The notes under the pieces were generated by a model. That model did no database searches. It was given only the letters and a program-made list of their open reading frames with translations, and had not been told where the DNA came from. Of a stretch of 64,000 nucleotides of DNA, positions 1 through 8,135 are shown piece after piece. Numbering within the stretch: position 1 is the stretch's first letter; the number at the start of each line of letters is the position of its first letter. Made by a program: the position numbers and the translations under genes. Origin of the DNA: Sabulicella rubraurantiaca (GTDB lineage: Bacteria > Pseudomonadota > Alphaproteobacteria > Acetobacterales > Acetobacteraceae); assembly GCF_017355885.1 (NCBI RefSeq), contig NZ_JAFEUU010000004.1, forward strand, positions 186,001-250,000. Direction: 5' to 3'.

Positions 1-18
1 CCTTCCAGTCTTCGATGA

Positions 19-129
19 TCAGATGAGCCGCGCCAGGAGCGCGACCAGGGCGAGGACGCCGAAGCCGATTCCGGCAACCTCTGGCGCCGGAGCCCAGGTC
101 TCGTCAGCCAGTCCGCCGAACTCAGGCAT
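19..129 (-). CDS. 36-residue membrane-type small protein downstream of cobA
   Basis: A short frame runs on the minus strand from an ATG that overlaps the cobA stop codon (ATGCCTGA arrangement) to a TGA, giving 36 residues. The N-terminal half is acidic and polar (MPEFGGLADETW) and the C-terminal half is one hydrophobic segment (about residues 18-36) ending at the stop. The overlap suggests translational coupling with cobA, so it may be a small membrane-anchored companion of siroheme synthesis or transport. I do not recognise a family. Coding status rests on the overlap and the clean membrane segment; a chance frame is possible. Confidence 0.4.
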   Translation of the reverse strand: MPEFGGLADETWAPAPEVAGIGFGVLALVALLARLI

Positions 130-916
130 GGGCGGCCTCCGCCGGCAAGGGGAGGTCCAGCGTACCGGCCAGCGCAGCCGCCTCGCCGATCACGACCAAC
201 GCGGGGGCGGGCACTCCGGCGCGGCGCGCATCGAGGGTGCAGGCGCCCAAATTCGTCCGCAGCACGCGCTGCGTCGGCAGGCTGGCCTCGGAGATGATGG
301 CGACGGGCGTGGCAGGGGAGCGCCCGCCTGCAAGCATCCGCGTCGCGACCTCATCCAGCCGGGTCAGCGCCATGAAGGCGACCACCGTGCCGGGCAGCGC
401 GCCCCATTCCAGCGCCGGCAGGCTGCCCGCCTCGTCATGCGCGGTGAGGAAGGTGACGGCCGAGGCGATGCCGCGCTGCGTCAGCGCGATCCCTGCCGCT
501 GCCGGCGCCGCGAGTCCGGACGAGACGCCCGGCACCACGCGCCAAGTCACCCCGGCCGCGTCGCAGGCCGCCGCCTCCTCGCCACCGCGCCCGAAAATGA
601 AGGGGTCACCGCCCTTCAGCCGCACCACGCGCAGCCCCGCGAGCGCACCCTGCACCAACCGCTGGTTGATGCGCGCCTGCGGCACCGGTGCGGCGCCCTT
701 GCGCTTGCCGACGGCGATGATCTCGGCGCCGCGGCGGACGTGCCTCAGCACGGCGCGGCCCGGCAGCGCGTCGTGCAGCACGAGGTCGGCGGCCTCCAGC
801 GCCTGGACCGCGCGCAGGGTCAGCAAGGACGGGTCGCCAGGGCCGGCGCCGACCAGCCACACCTCGCCACGGGCAAAGACGGGCCCGGCGAGGCGGCTCG
901 CGGATTCCACTTTCAT
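122..916 (-). CDS. cobA: uroporphyrinogen-III C-methyltransferase (SUMT)
   Basis: This 264-residue protein uses two S-adenosylmethionine to methylate uroporphyrinogen III at C2 and C7, making precorrin-2 for siroheme and cobalamin. The sequence shows the SUMT signature loop VGAGPGDP at residues 22-29 and the conserved KGGDPFIFGRGGEE stretch at 101-114, and the length is normal for a single-domain SUMT (no CysG dehydrogenase/chelatase half). It is divergent from a siroheme-dependent reductase gene that begins 85 bp away, which points to siroheme supply as the main role. A small coupled frame follows its stop codon. Confidence 0.93.
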   Translation of the reverse strand: MKVESASRLAGPVFARGEVWLVGAGPGDPSLLTLRAVQALEAADLVLHDALPGRAVLRHVRRGAEIIAVGKRKGAAPVPQARINQRLVQGALAGLRVVRLKGGDPFIFGRGGEEAAACDAAGVTWRVVPGVSSGLAAPAAAGIALTQRGIASAVTFLTAHDEAGSLPALEWGALPGTVVAFMALTRLDEVATRMLAGGRSPATPVAIISEASLPTQRVLRTNLGACTLDARRAGVPAPALVVIGEAAALAGTLDLPLPAEAAHA

Positions 917-950
917 ATCGCGGCCAACCCCCTCAGTAATGCTTGCGACG

Positions 951-980
951 ATCGTAGAATCATGTTTTCACTCTTGGCAA
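951..980 (-). promoter_or_regulatory. candidate sigma-70 promoter of cobA
   Basis: On the minus strand TTGCCA (positions 980-975) and TACGAT (956-951) are separated by 18 bases, about 35 bases upstream of the cobA start. It sits in the 85-bp divergent gap shared with the reductase gene. The match was made by eye only. Confidence 0.35.
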
Positions 981-1001
981 GCGCACTGAAAGGACGAAGC
1001 G

Positions 1002-2654
1002 ATGAAGGCGAGCGAAGTCGAGGCCATCAAGTCCGAGAGCCAAGGGCTGCGCGGGTCCATCGCACAGGAAATCGGCAGCCGCGACACCGTCGGCGGGCTG
1101 AGCGAGGCCGCCTATACCTTGTTGAAATTCCACGGAACCTACGAGCAATCCGACCGCGACACCGCCACCGCACGCAAGCAGGCGGGGCAGGACAAGGACT
1201 GGTCCTTCATGGTGCGCGTGCGCGCCCCGGCGGGCCGCCTTACCGGCCCGCAATGGCTCGCCCTGGATGCGTTGGCGGAGAGCCACGCTGATTCCACGCT
1301 GCGAATTACCACGCGCCAAGGCGTGCAATTTCACGGTGTTCTGCGCGAAAACCTGCGCGGGACCATCGCCGGAATCCACGAAGCGCTGCTGACCACCCTG
1401 GCCGCTTGCGGCGATGTGGTCCGCAACGTCATCACCTCCCCCGCGCCGCGTCGCGACGCCATCCATGCGCGGCTGGAACAGGAGGCCTTCCGCCTCTCCT
1501 CCGCCTTGCTGCCGCGCAGCCGCGCCCATCACGAGATCTTCCTGGGCGAGGAGCAGGTGGCGGGCGAGGCGGAGGATTCGCTCTACGGCGCCGCCTACCT
1601 GCCGCGGAAATTCAAGATCGCTCTGGTCCACCCGGAGGACAACTCGGCGGACGTGCTGGCCAACGACCTCGGCTTCATCATGGTGCCGGAGGGGTGGATC
1701 GTGACGCTCGGCGGCGGCATGGGAATGACGCACAACAAGCCTTCCACCTTCCCGCGCCTCGCCGACCCTGTGGCGCTGATCGGTCCGGATGAGGTGTTGG
1801 AGGTGGCGGAGGCGGCCGTGCGCCTCCACCGCGATTTCGGGCGGCGTGACGACCGCAAGCAGGCGCGGCTGAAATACGTGCTGCACGAGAAGGGCGCGGA
1901 TTGGGCACGGGCGCAGCTTTCCGCCGATCTGGGCCGCCCCCTCGCCCCGCCCCCTCCCCTGCCGAAGCTGCACGTGCCGGAGCATCTGGGCTGGCACGAG
2001 CAGGGCGATGGCAAGCTCTGGCTCGGCCTGTCCGTGCCTTCGGGCCGGGTCGCCGGACCCTGGCGGGAAGCTCTGCGCGAGGTGATCGCCCTCACCGGCG
2101 CAAACCCGATCGGGACGCCGCAGCAGGATCTGCTGCTGTCCGACATCGCGCCGGGGCAACGCGCGGCAGTGGAGGCGGTGCTGGCGCGGCACGGCATCCC
2201 CCTGCCCGAGTCCCTGTCGCCCCTCCGCCGGGCCACCCTGGCCTGCGTTGCCCTGCCCACTTGCGGCCAAGCCCTCGCGGAGGGCGAGCGCGTGCGGGAG
2301 GAGATCGTCACCGCCATCGAGGCCGAACTCGAAGCGCTGAAGCTGCGAGGCGAGCGGATCAGCCTGCGCATCACCGGCTGCCCCAATGGCTGCGCCCGGC
2401 CCTATCAAGCGGAGATCGGCGTAGTGGGCCGTGCACCTGGCCTCTACACCCTGTTCGTCGGCGGCGCCTTCGAGGGGACGCGGCTCAACGAGGCCATCGC
2501 GGACAAGGTCCCGCTCGACCGCATCGCCGAGACGCTGCGGCCCGTGCTGGAAGCCTGGGCGGCGTGGCGTCAGCCCGGTGAGGGCTTCGGTGATTTCTGC
2601 GCGAGGCTCGGCCGCCTGCCGGTCCAGCGCCTGCTGGAGCCGGCGGCGGCCTGA
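1002..2654 (+). CDS. cysI: nitrite/sulfite reductase hemoprotein (siroheme and 4Fe-4S)
   Basis: A 550-residue protein of the NirA/CysI/SIR family, which carries out six-electron reduction of sulfite (or nitrite) in the cytoplasm. The coupled siroheme/4Fe-4S ligands are visible as C415, C421, C460 and C464 (CVALPTC and CPNGC). The N-terminal ferredoxin-like half carries the RITTRQGVQFHG motif near residue 101. The start is supported by GAAAGGA 8 bases upstream. It is divergent from cobA. Sulfite versus nitrite specificity cannot be decided here; no electron-donor subunit is adjacent, so a separate flavoprotein or ferredoxin must deliver electrons. Confidence 0.9.
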   Translation: MKASEVEAIKSESQGLRGSIAQEIGSRDTVGGLSEAAYTLLKFHGTYEQSDRDTATARKQAGQDKDWSFMVRVRAPAGRLTGPQWLALDALAESHADSTLRITTRQGVQFHGVLRENLRGTIAGIHEALLTTLAACGDVVRNVITSPAPRRDAIHARLEQEAFRLSSALLPRSRAHHEIFLGEEQVAGEAEDSLYGAAYLPRKFKIALVHPEDNSADVLANDLGFIMVPEGWIVTLGGGMGMTHNKPSTFPRLADPVALIGPDEVLEVAEAAVRLHRDFGRRDDRKQARLKYVLHEKGADWARAQLSADLGRPLAPPPPLPKLHVPEHLGWHEQGDGKLWLGLSVPSGRVAGPWREALREVIALTGANPIGTPQQDLLLSDIAPGQRAAVEAVLARHGIPLPESLSPLRRATLACVALPTCGQALAEGERVREEIVTAIEAELEALKLRGERISLRITGCPNGCARPYQAEIGVVGRAPGLYTLFVGGAFEGTRLNEAIADKVPLDRIAETLRPVLEAWAAWRQPGEGFGDFCARLGRLPVQRLLEPAAA

Positions 2655-2660
2655 CGCGGA

Positions 2661-3305
2661 TCAGAACCGGTAGCGGACCGACGCCCCGATGACGAAGGGA
2701 TTCACGTCGGCCCGCGCCCCGATCAGCCCGCTATTCACGCTGACATCCGGCTGCATCAGGATCCACTTGGCGTCGAAATTGAGCAGCCAGTTCGGCGCCA
2801 CCTCGTAATCCAGGCCGATATTGGGCGCGACGCCAACGGTGTTGCGGACCCGCACGCGGTTCACCGGCGGCGTCATCGCACCGCCATGGCCGTAGAAAAA
2901 GGTCGCGTTGAGCCCGATGCCCACATAGGGGCTGAGGCGCGACTGCGGCAACGGGTGGTACTGCACGGTCAGCGTCGGCGGCAGCGCCCAGACACGGCCC
3001 AGCTTCAAATCGCCCAGCGCGGAGCCGGACACGCGCAGATCATGCCGGGTGGCGGCGGCTATCAGATTCGCCGAAAGGTTCGGCGTGAAGAAATAGGTGA
3101 AATCCAGCTGCGGACTGGCCGCGTTGCTCGCCTGCGGCGTGCCGCCGATGAGCCCCACGCGCCCGCCATTCGTGGGCAGCACGCCGATCGCCCCCAGCCC
3201 CACGGTGAAATCTCCGGCGCGCTTGCCGCGCGGCGCGTCCTGCGCTGCCGCCTGCGCCACGCTCAATGCCAGCAGCCCCGCTGCCAGCAAACCCAATTTT
3301 TTCAT
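2661..3305 (-). CDS. ompW: OmpW family outer-membrane beta-barrel protein
   Basis: A 214-residue precursor with a clear Sec signal peptide (basic MKK, hydrophobic stretch, AQA-AAQ cleavage near residue 21), aromatic/glycine alternation of beta strands, and the C-terminal phenylalanine (VRYRF) read by the BAM assembly machinery. OmpW proteins form narrow eight-strand pores for small hydrophobic molecules. It is convergent with the upstream reductase (6 bp between stop codons). The ribosome-binding site lies in the arm of a perfect hairpin (see 3305-3341), an unusual leader. Confidence 0.85.
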   Translation of the reverse strand: MKKLGLLAAGLLALSVAQAAAQDAPRGKRAGDFTVGLGAIGVLPTNGGRVGLIGGTPQASNAASPQLDFTYFFTPNLSANLIAAATRHDLRVSGSALGDLKLGRVWALPPTLTVQYHPLPQSRLSPYVGIGLNATFFYGHGGAMTPPVNRVRVRNTVGVAPNIGLDYEVAPNWLLNFDAKWILMQPDVSVNSGLIGARADVNPFVIGASVRYRF

Positions 3306-3341
3306 TACATCCTCGCGCGATCTGATTCGTGTTGCGCGAGG
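3305..3341 (-). promoter_or_regulatory. ompW leader hairpin burying the ribosome-binding site
   Basis: In the ompW leader CCTCGCGC (3341-3334) pairs perfectly with GCGCGAGG (3318-3311) across a 15-base loop. The second arm contains the GAGG Shine-Dalgarno core, five bases before the ATG. The all but AT-free 8-bp stem should hold the site closed, so translation would need melting, a protein or an RNA partner. The pairing is read directly; regulation is inferred. Confidence 0.5.
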
Positions 3342-3356
3342 ACAGGGCTATTCCCA

Positions 3357-3386
3357 TTGATGCGACGCGTCGTTGCGCCGCATCAA
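3357..3386 (-). terminator. hairpin downstream of the Bug receptor gene
   Basis: TTGATGCG (3357-3364) and CGCATCAA (3379-3386) form a perfect 8-bp stem with a 14-base loop that can itself pair (GCG/CGC). It lies 24 bases past the stop codon of the leftward Bug gene and upstream of ompW. No U-tract follows, so it may be a Rho-dependent end or RNA-stabilising stem rather than a classical terminator. Confidence 0.35.
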
Positions 3387-3410
3387 CGCTCTCAGCATGG
3401 AGTTGGGCCG

Positions 3411-4391
3411 CTACTCGGCGCGGATATTCGCGGCGCGCACCACCTCGCGCCACCGGCCGATCTCGGCCTCCTGGAAGCGGCGGTAATCCGCGGCGCTGCT
3501 CGCCACCACGTCGAAGCCGATGCCGTTCAGGCGCTGCACGCTTTCCGGGTGGCGCAGGCTTTCGCGGCACATCGTCTCCAGCCGCGCCAGCACCGGCGCA
3601 GGCACGGCGGCAGGCGCCATCACCGCCTGCCAGGAGGTGACGACGAAATCGTCGAGGCCGCACTCGCGCGCCGTCGGCACGTCGGGGATGGTCGGATGGC
3701 GCTCCGCGCTCGTCACCATCAGCGCGCGCATGCGCCCGGCCTGGATATGCGCCGCCACGGTGCCGAGGTTCTGGAAGGTCATCTGCACGTCGCCTGCCAG
3801 AAGCGCCGTCGCTGCCGCCGCGCCCCCCTGGTAGGGCACGTGCTGGATGTCGCTGCGCGTGCGGAGCTTGAACAGCTCCATCGTCATGTGCTCGGAGGAG
3901 CCAACGCCGGAGGTGGAGTAGGAGGCGCGGCCGGAATTGGCGCGCAGCCATTCCATCATGCCGTTGAAGTCGCGTGCCGGCATGGCGGTCGGGTTCGCGA
4001 TCAGCACGTTGGGCGTGGTGACGGCCAGCGTGACCGGCGCGAAGTCACGCACGGGGTCATAGGGCAGGTTGGGCCGCAGCGCGGCGTTGATGGCAAAAAC
4101 GCCGATGGAGCCCGTCAGCAGCGTGTGGCCGTCCGGCGCGGCGCGGGCCAGCGCCTGGGCGGCCACGGCGCCGTTCGCGCCCGGCCGGTTCTCCGCCACC
4201 ACGGGCTGGCTCACCATGCCCGCCATGCGGGTCGCAATCAGCCGGGCGACGATGTCGGACGGGCCGCCCGCCACGAAGGGAACCAGCATGGTCACCGGCC
4301 GCGTCGGCCACGCCGCCTCCTGGGCGCGCGAGAGCGCCGGCGCGGCGATGAAAGGGGCGGCGAGAATCGCGCCGCGACGGGTGACCTGCAT
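3411..4391 (-). CDS. Bug/TctC family tripartite tricarboxylate transporter receptor
   Basis: Periplasmic solute-binding protein of 326 residues, starting at the ATG after GGAGGAAACCC. It has an N-terminal export signal ([21 protein letters not shown]), then the family opening [19 protein letters not shown], the ENRPGANGA loop and the [19 protein letters not shown] segment. Bug proteins bind small carboxylates or related compounds for TctAB-type permeases; no TctA or TctB gene is nearby, which is usual for the expanded Bug families of Roseomonas and Bordetella. The ligand is unknown. It is divergent from formate-THF ligase by 112 bp. Confidence 0.88.
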   Translation of the reverse strand: MQVTRRGAILAAPFIAAPALSRAQEAAWPTRPVTMLVPFVAGGPSDIVARLIATRMAGMVSQPVVAENRPGANGAVAAQALARAAPDGHTLLTGSIGVFAINAALRPNLPYDPVRDFAPVTLAVTTPNVLIANPTAMPARDFNGMMEWLRANSGRASYSTSGVGSSEHMTMELFKLRTRSDIQHVPYQGGAAAATALLAGDVQMTFQNLGTVAAHIQAGRMRALMVTSAERHPTIPDVPTARECGLDDFVVTSWQAVMAPAAVPAPVLARLETMCRESLRHPESVQRLNGIGFDVVASSAADYRRFQEAEIGRWREVVRAANIRAE

Positions 4392-4503
4392 GGGTTTCCT
4401 CCGGACTCTTGTTTTCGGTGCGCGCATCCTGCCGCCGGGTCGCGCCGCTTGTCCAATCCCGCCGCCGCCGTATACCGGGATGGCTACGGGGGAAGCCGCG
4501 TCC

Positions 4504-6177
4504 ATGTCCATTGACCTCGAAATCGCCCGCGCCGCGAAGCTGCGGCCCATCGCCGCCATCGCCGCGCGCGCCGGCATCCCGGATGAGGCGGTGGAACCCT
4601 ACGGCAAGCACAAGGCCAAGATCTCCCTCAGCTTCGTGGAGGAGACGCGGCGGGAGCGCCCCAAGGGCAAGCTCGTCCTCGTCACCGGCATCAGCCCCAC
4701 CCCGGCCGGCGAGGGCAAGACGACCACTACGGTCGGCCTGGGAGATGCGCTGAACCGCATCGGCCGCCGCGCGGTGATCTGCCTGCGCGAGCCCTCGCTC
4801 GGCCCCTGCTTCGGCGTGAAGGGTGGCGCGGCCGGGGGCGGACACGCCCAGGTCGTGCCAATGGAGGACATCAACCTCCACTTCACCGGCGACTTCCACG
4901 CCATCACGGCCGCCAACAACCTGCTGGCGGCGATGCTGGACAACCACATCCACTGGGGCAACGCGCTGGGCATCGACCCGCGCCGGGTCTCCTGGCGTCG
5001 CGCCCTCGACATGAACGACCGCGCGCTGCGGCAGGTGGTCCAGAGCATGGGCGGCGTGGGCAACGGCTTCCCGCGCGAGGACGGGTTCGACATCGTGGTG
5101 GCGAGCGAGGTGATGGCCGCCTTCTGTCTCGCCGACAGCCTGGACGACCTCCAAGCGCGGCTCGGCCGCATCATCGTGGCAGAGACGCGCGACCGCCGCC
5201 CAATCACGGCGCGCGACCTGAAGGCGGATGGCGCCATGGCCGTGCTGCTGCGCGACGCGCTGGCGCCCAACCTAGTGCAGACGCTGGAGGGCACGCCGGC
5301 ACTCGTGCATGGCGGGCCCTTCGCCAACATCGCCCACGGCTGCAACAGCGTGATGGCCACGCGACTTGGCCTGCACCTGTCTGACGTGGTGGTGACGGAA
5401 GCCGGGTTCGGCGCCGACCTGGGCGCGGAGAAGTTCCTCGACATCAAATGCCGCCTCGCCGGCCTCGCCCCCGATGCCTGCGTGATCGTGGGCACGGTGC
5501 GGGCGCTGAAGATGCATGGCGGCGTCGCCAAGGCCGACCTCGGCCGGGAGGACCTGCAGGCGCTGCACCGGGGCGTTGCTAATCTCGCCCGCCATGTCGA
5601 GAACATCCGAAAATTCGGCCTCCCGCCCGTGGTCGCGATCAACCGCTTCACCTCCGACACCGAGGCGGAGCTTGCGGCGGTGCGCGAGGCGATGAAGGAG
5701 ATCGGCGTCGAGGCAGTGCTGTGCACCCACTGGTCCGACGGCAGCGCGGGAACCGAGGCGCTGGCCCATGCCGTCACCCGCCGCCTCGATTCCGGGGAGG
5801 CGCATTTCGCCCCCCTCTACCCGGACCATCTTCCGCTCGCGGACAAGATCCGCGCCGTGGCACGGGAGATCTACCGCGCAACGGACATCGCCCTGCCCGA
5901 TGCGGTGGCCGCCCGGCTGCGCCGCTTCGAGGAGCTGGGCTTCGGCCATGTCCCGGTCTGCATCGCCAAGACGCAATATTCCTTCAGCGCCGACCCGACC
6001 CTGCTGGGCGCCCCCACCGGTCATACCCTGCCGGTGCGGGAGGTTCGGCTTTCCGCCGGGGCTGGCTTCGTGGTAGCGATTTGCGGCGAGGTGATGACCA
6101 TGCCCGGACTGCCACGTGTCCCGGCTGCGGAGGCAATCCGGCTTGACGCGAATGGACGGATCGAAGGCCTATTCTGA
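4504..6177 (+). CDS. fhs: formate-tetrahydrofolate ligase
   Basis: This 557-residue enzyme joins formate to tetrahydrofolate with ATP, feeding one-carbon units to purine, methionine and serine metabolism. The N-terminus ([13 protein letters not shown]) and the ATP loop [10 protein letters not shown] at about residues 66-75 are family hallmarks, and the length matches the usual 555-560. The start at 4504 is preferred over the in-frame ATG at 4480 because GGGGGA precedes it at good spacing and homologues begin with the same DLEIA segment. It appears to be monocistronic. Confidence 0.95.
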   Translation: MSIDLEIARAAKLRPIAAIAARAGIPDEAVEPYGKHKAKISLSFVEETRRERPKGKLVLVTGISPTPAGEGKTTTTVGLGDALNRIGRRAVICLREPSLGPCFGVKGGAAGGGHAQVVPMEDINLHFTGDFHAITAANNLLAAMLDNHIHWGNALGIDPRRVSWRRALDMNDRALRQVVQSMGGVGNGFPREDGFDIVVASEVMAAFCLADSLDDLQARLGRIIVAETRDRRPITARDLKADGAMAVLLRDALAPNLVQTLEGTPALVHGGPFANIAHGCNSVMATRLGLHLSDVVVTEAGFGADLGAEKFLDIKCRLAGLAPDACVIVGTVRALKMHGGVAKADLGREDLQALHRGVANLARHVENIRKFGLPPVVAINRFTSDTEAELAAVREAMKEIGVEAVLCTHWSDGSAGTEALAHAVTRRLDSGEAHFAPLYPDHLPLADKIRAVAREIYRATDIALPDAVAARLRRFEELGFGHVPVCIAKTQYSFSADPTLLGAPTGHTLPVREVRLSAGAGFVVAICGEVMTMPGLPRVPAAEAIRLDANGRIEGLF

Positions 6178-6294
6178 CGGGAATCCCCGGCAACCGCCTT
6201 GCGTCGTTGGCTTTCCGTCCCTGATGTTTGCTATCGAATGGAAGGCCGCGCGCTCCCGACTCGGCGGCGGCCCGGAGGATTGCCGGCCCGCGCC

Positions 6295-7380
6295 ATGACT
6301 GCCCATCGCCCCGCCCCCCTGTCCCGCCGCCGTGCCCTGCTCGCCGGGCTGATGCTGCCGCCCTCCCTCGCGGGATGCGGCGGCCCCGCCATCGCCCAGC
6401 GCGGCGGGGCTGCCGCCCTGCCCGATTTCGCCGACTTGGCGGAAAGGGTGCTGCCCGCCGTGGTCAACATCTCCGTCGCCTCGGAGACGCAGAGCGCCAT
6501 CCCCCCGGAATTCCGTGGCACCCCGTTGGAGCGGTATTTCCGCGGCCGCCGCGAGCGGACGATGGGTGCCGGCAGCGGTTTCATCATCGATCCGGGCGGC
6601 TACATCGTCACCAACAACCACGTGGTCGGCAATGCCAGCCGCGTAACCGTCTCGATCCATGGCGGGCAGGAGCTGCAGGCCCGTGTCGTCGGCTCCGACG
6701 AGCTGATGGATCTTGCCCTGCTGCGCGTGGAGCCGCGTACCCCACTGGTTGCCGTCCCCTGGGGATCGAGCGGGGCGCTGCGCGTCGGCCAGTGGGTGCT
6801 GGCGGCGGGCAATCCCTTCGGACTCGGTGGCTCCGTCACCTCGGGCATCGTATCGGCCCGCGGCCGCGACATCGGTGCAGGGCCCTTCGACGACTTCATC
6901 CAGACCGACGCCGCGATCAACCCGGGCAATTCCGGCGGCCCGCTCTTCAACGTCGCGGGCGAGGTGGTCGGCATCAACACCGCCATCTACTCGCCCTCGG
7001 GCGCCAATGCCGGCATCGGCTTCGCCACTCCTTCCGATCTCGCGCGGCCCGTGATCGAGGGCCTGCGCCGTGATGGGCGGGTGGAGCGCGGCTGGCTCGG
7101 CGTGCAGGTGCAGGACTTGGTGGCGGAGGATCCGCGCGCCGGCCGCCGCGCCGTGCTGATCGCGGGAGTCGAGCGCAACGGGCCGGCCGCGCGGGCCGGG
7201 CTGCGCTCCGGCGACGTCGTCCTGTCCATCAACGGCCAGCCTGCCGAGACCTCGCGCATGCTGGTCCGCTCCATTGCTGCCGTGGCGCCTGGGCAGACCG
7301 TCCGGTTGACGGTGCTGCGCGACGGGCGCACGCAGGATCTCTCCGTGCAGGTCGGGCGGCGCCCCGGCGGCACTGGATGA
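6295..7380 (+). CDS. HtrA/DegP-like serine protease, lipoprotein form
   Basis: A trypsin-like protease with one C-terminal PDZ domain (361 residues from the chosen ATG). The triad is visible as H109 (TNNHVV), D139 (MDLALL) and S213 (NPGNSGGP). The N-terminus has a twin-arginine-like SRRR segment followed by a hydrophobic run ending LAGC, with C28 a likely lipidation site; most DegP homologues are soluble, so membrane anchoring is notable. One PDZ rather than two makes it DegS/HtrA-short type. The start is uncertain (in-frame ATGs at 6199 and 6238 exist; GGAGG lies 16 bases before 6295). The two-component genes follow, suggesting an envelope-stress context. Confidence 0.85.
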   Translation: MTAHRPAPLSRRRALLAGLMLPPSLAGCGGPAIAQRGGAAALPDFADLAERVLPAVVNISVASETQSAIPPEFRGTPLERYFRGRRERTMGAGSGFIIDPGGYIVTNNHVVGNASRVTVSIHGGQELQARVVGSDELMDLALLRVEPRTPLVAVPWGSSGALRVGQWVLAAGNPFGLGGSVTSGIVSARGRDIGAGPFDDFIQTDAAINPGNSGGPLFNVAGEVVGINTAIYSPSGANAGIGFATPSDLARPVIEGLRRDGRVERGWLGVQVQDLVAEDPRAGRRAVLIAGVERNGPAARAGLRSGDVVLSINGQPAETSRMLVRSIAAVAPGQTVRLTVLRDGRTQDLSVQVGRRPGGTG

Positions 7381-7438
7381 GGTGCTGGAGCGGCATGGCG
7401 CTGGGGCATCCCGCCCCGATGGAAGGCAGGAGCGTATG

Positions 7439-8119
7439 ATGCGAATCCTCCTCGTCGAGGACGATGTGGAAGTTGCCCGCTTCGTGAAGAAGGGCCTGCA
7501 GGAGGCTGGCCACACGGTCGAGCACGCTCCGAACGGGCGAGAGGGCCTGTTCCTGGCCGCCAGCGAGTCCTTCGACATGTTGGTGCTGGACCGGATGCTT
7601 CCTGGTGGCGTGGACGGGGTGCGCCTCGTCGAGACGCTGCGAGGCCAGGGGAACCGGACGCCCGTCCTGTTCCTTTCCGCTCTATCCGCCGTGGATGAGC
7701 GCGTGAAGGGACTGAAGGCGGGCGGTGACGACTATCTCGTGAAGCCCTTCGCCTTCGCCGAACTCCTGGCCCGCGTCGAGGCTCTGGGCCGCCGCCCCTC
7801 CTCCGAGGCCCCTGTCACCAAGCTCCGCGTCGCCGACCTGGAGCTGGACCTCTTGAGCCGCACCGTGACCCGGTCCGGCAAGCGCATCGACGTACAGCCG
7901 CGCGAGTTCCGCCTGCTGGAGCATTTGATGCGCCATGCCGGCCAAGTGGTCACGCGCACCATGCTGCTGGAAAAGGTGTGGGACTACCATTTCGACCCGC
8001 AGACCAACGTGATCGACGTCCATGTCTCGCGGCTGCGGCAGAAGCTGGACAAGGGCTTCGACAAACCGCTGATCCATACGGTCCGCAACGCGGGCTACAT
8101 GATCCGCGCCGAGGGCTGA
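7439..8119 (+). CDS. OmpR-family response regulator
   Basis: A 226-residue response regulator: receiver domain with the acidic pair EDD at 7-9, phospho-acceptor D51 (LVLDRM) and K102 (YLVKPF), then a winged-helix DNA-binding domain ending in the usual HTVRNAGYMIRAEG. ATG 7439 is chosen over the adjacent ATG at 7436 because CAGGAG then sits six bases away. It is followed after 16 bp by its probable sensor kinase and preceded by the HtrA-like protease, an arrangement seen in envelope-stress systems. Target genes are not evident. Confidence 0.9.
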   Translation: MRILLVEDDVEVARFVKKGLQEAGHTVEHAPNGREGLFLAASESFDMLVLDRMLPGGVDGVRLVETLRGQGNRTPVLFLSALSAVDERVKGLKAGGDDYLVKPFAFAELLARVEALGRRPSSEAPVTKLRVADLELDLLSRTVTRSGKRIDVQPREFRLLEHLMRHAGQVVTRTMLLEKVWDYHFDPQTNVIDVHVSRLRQKLDKGFDKPLIHTVRNAGYMIRAEG

Positions 8120-8135
8120 GCACGGCGAGGACGCG

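Noticed and set aside
23-1291. 422-residue plus-strand frame over cobA and the start of cysI
   Set aside because: Low-complexity R/G/A/H translation opposite cobA; typical of high-GC antisense.
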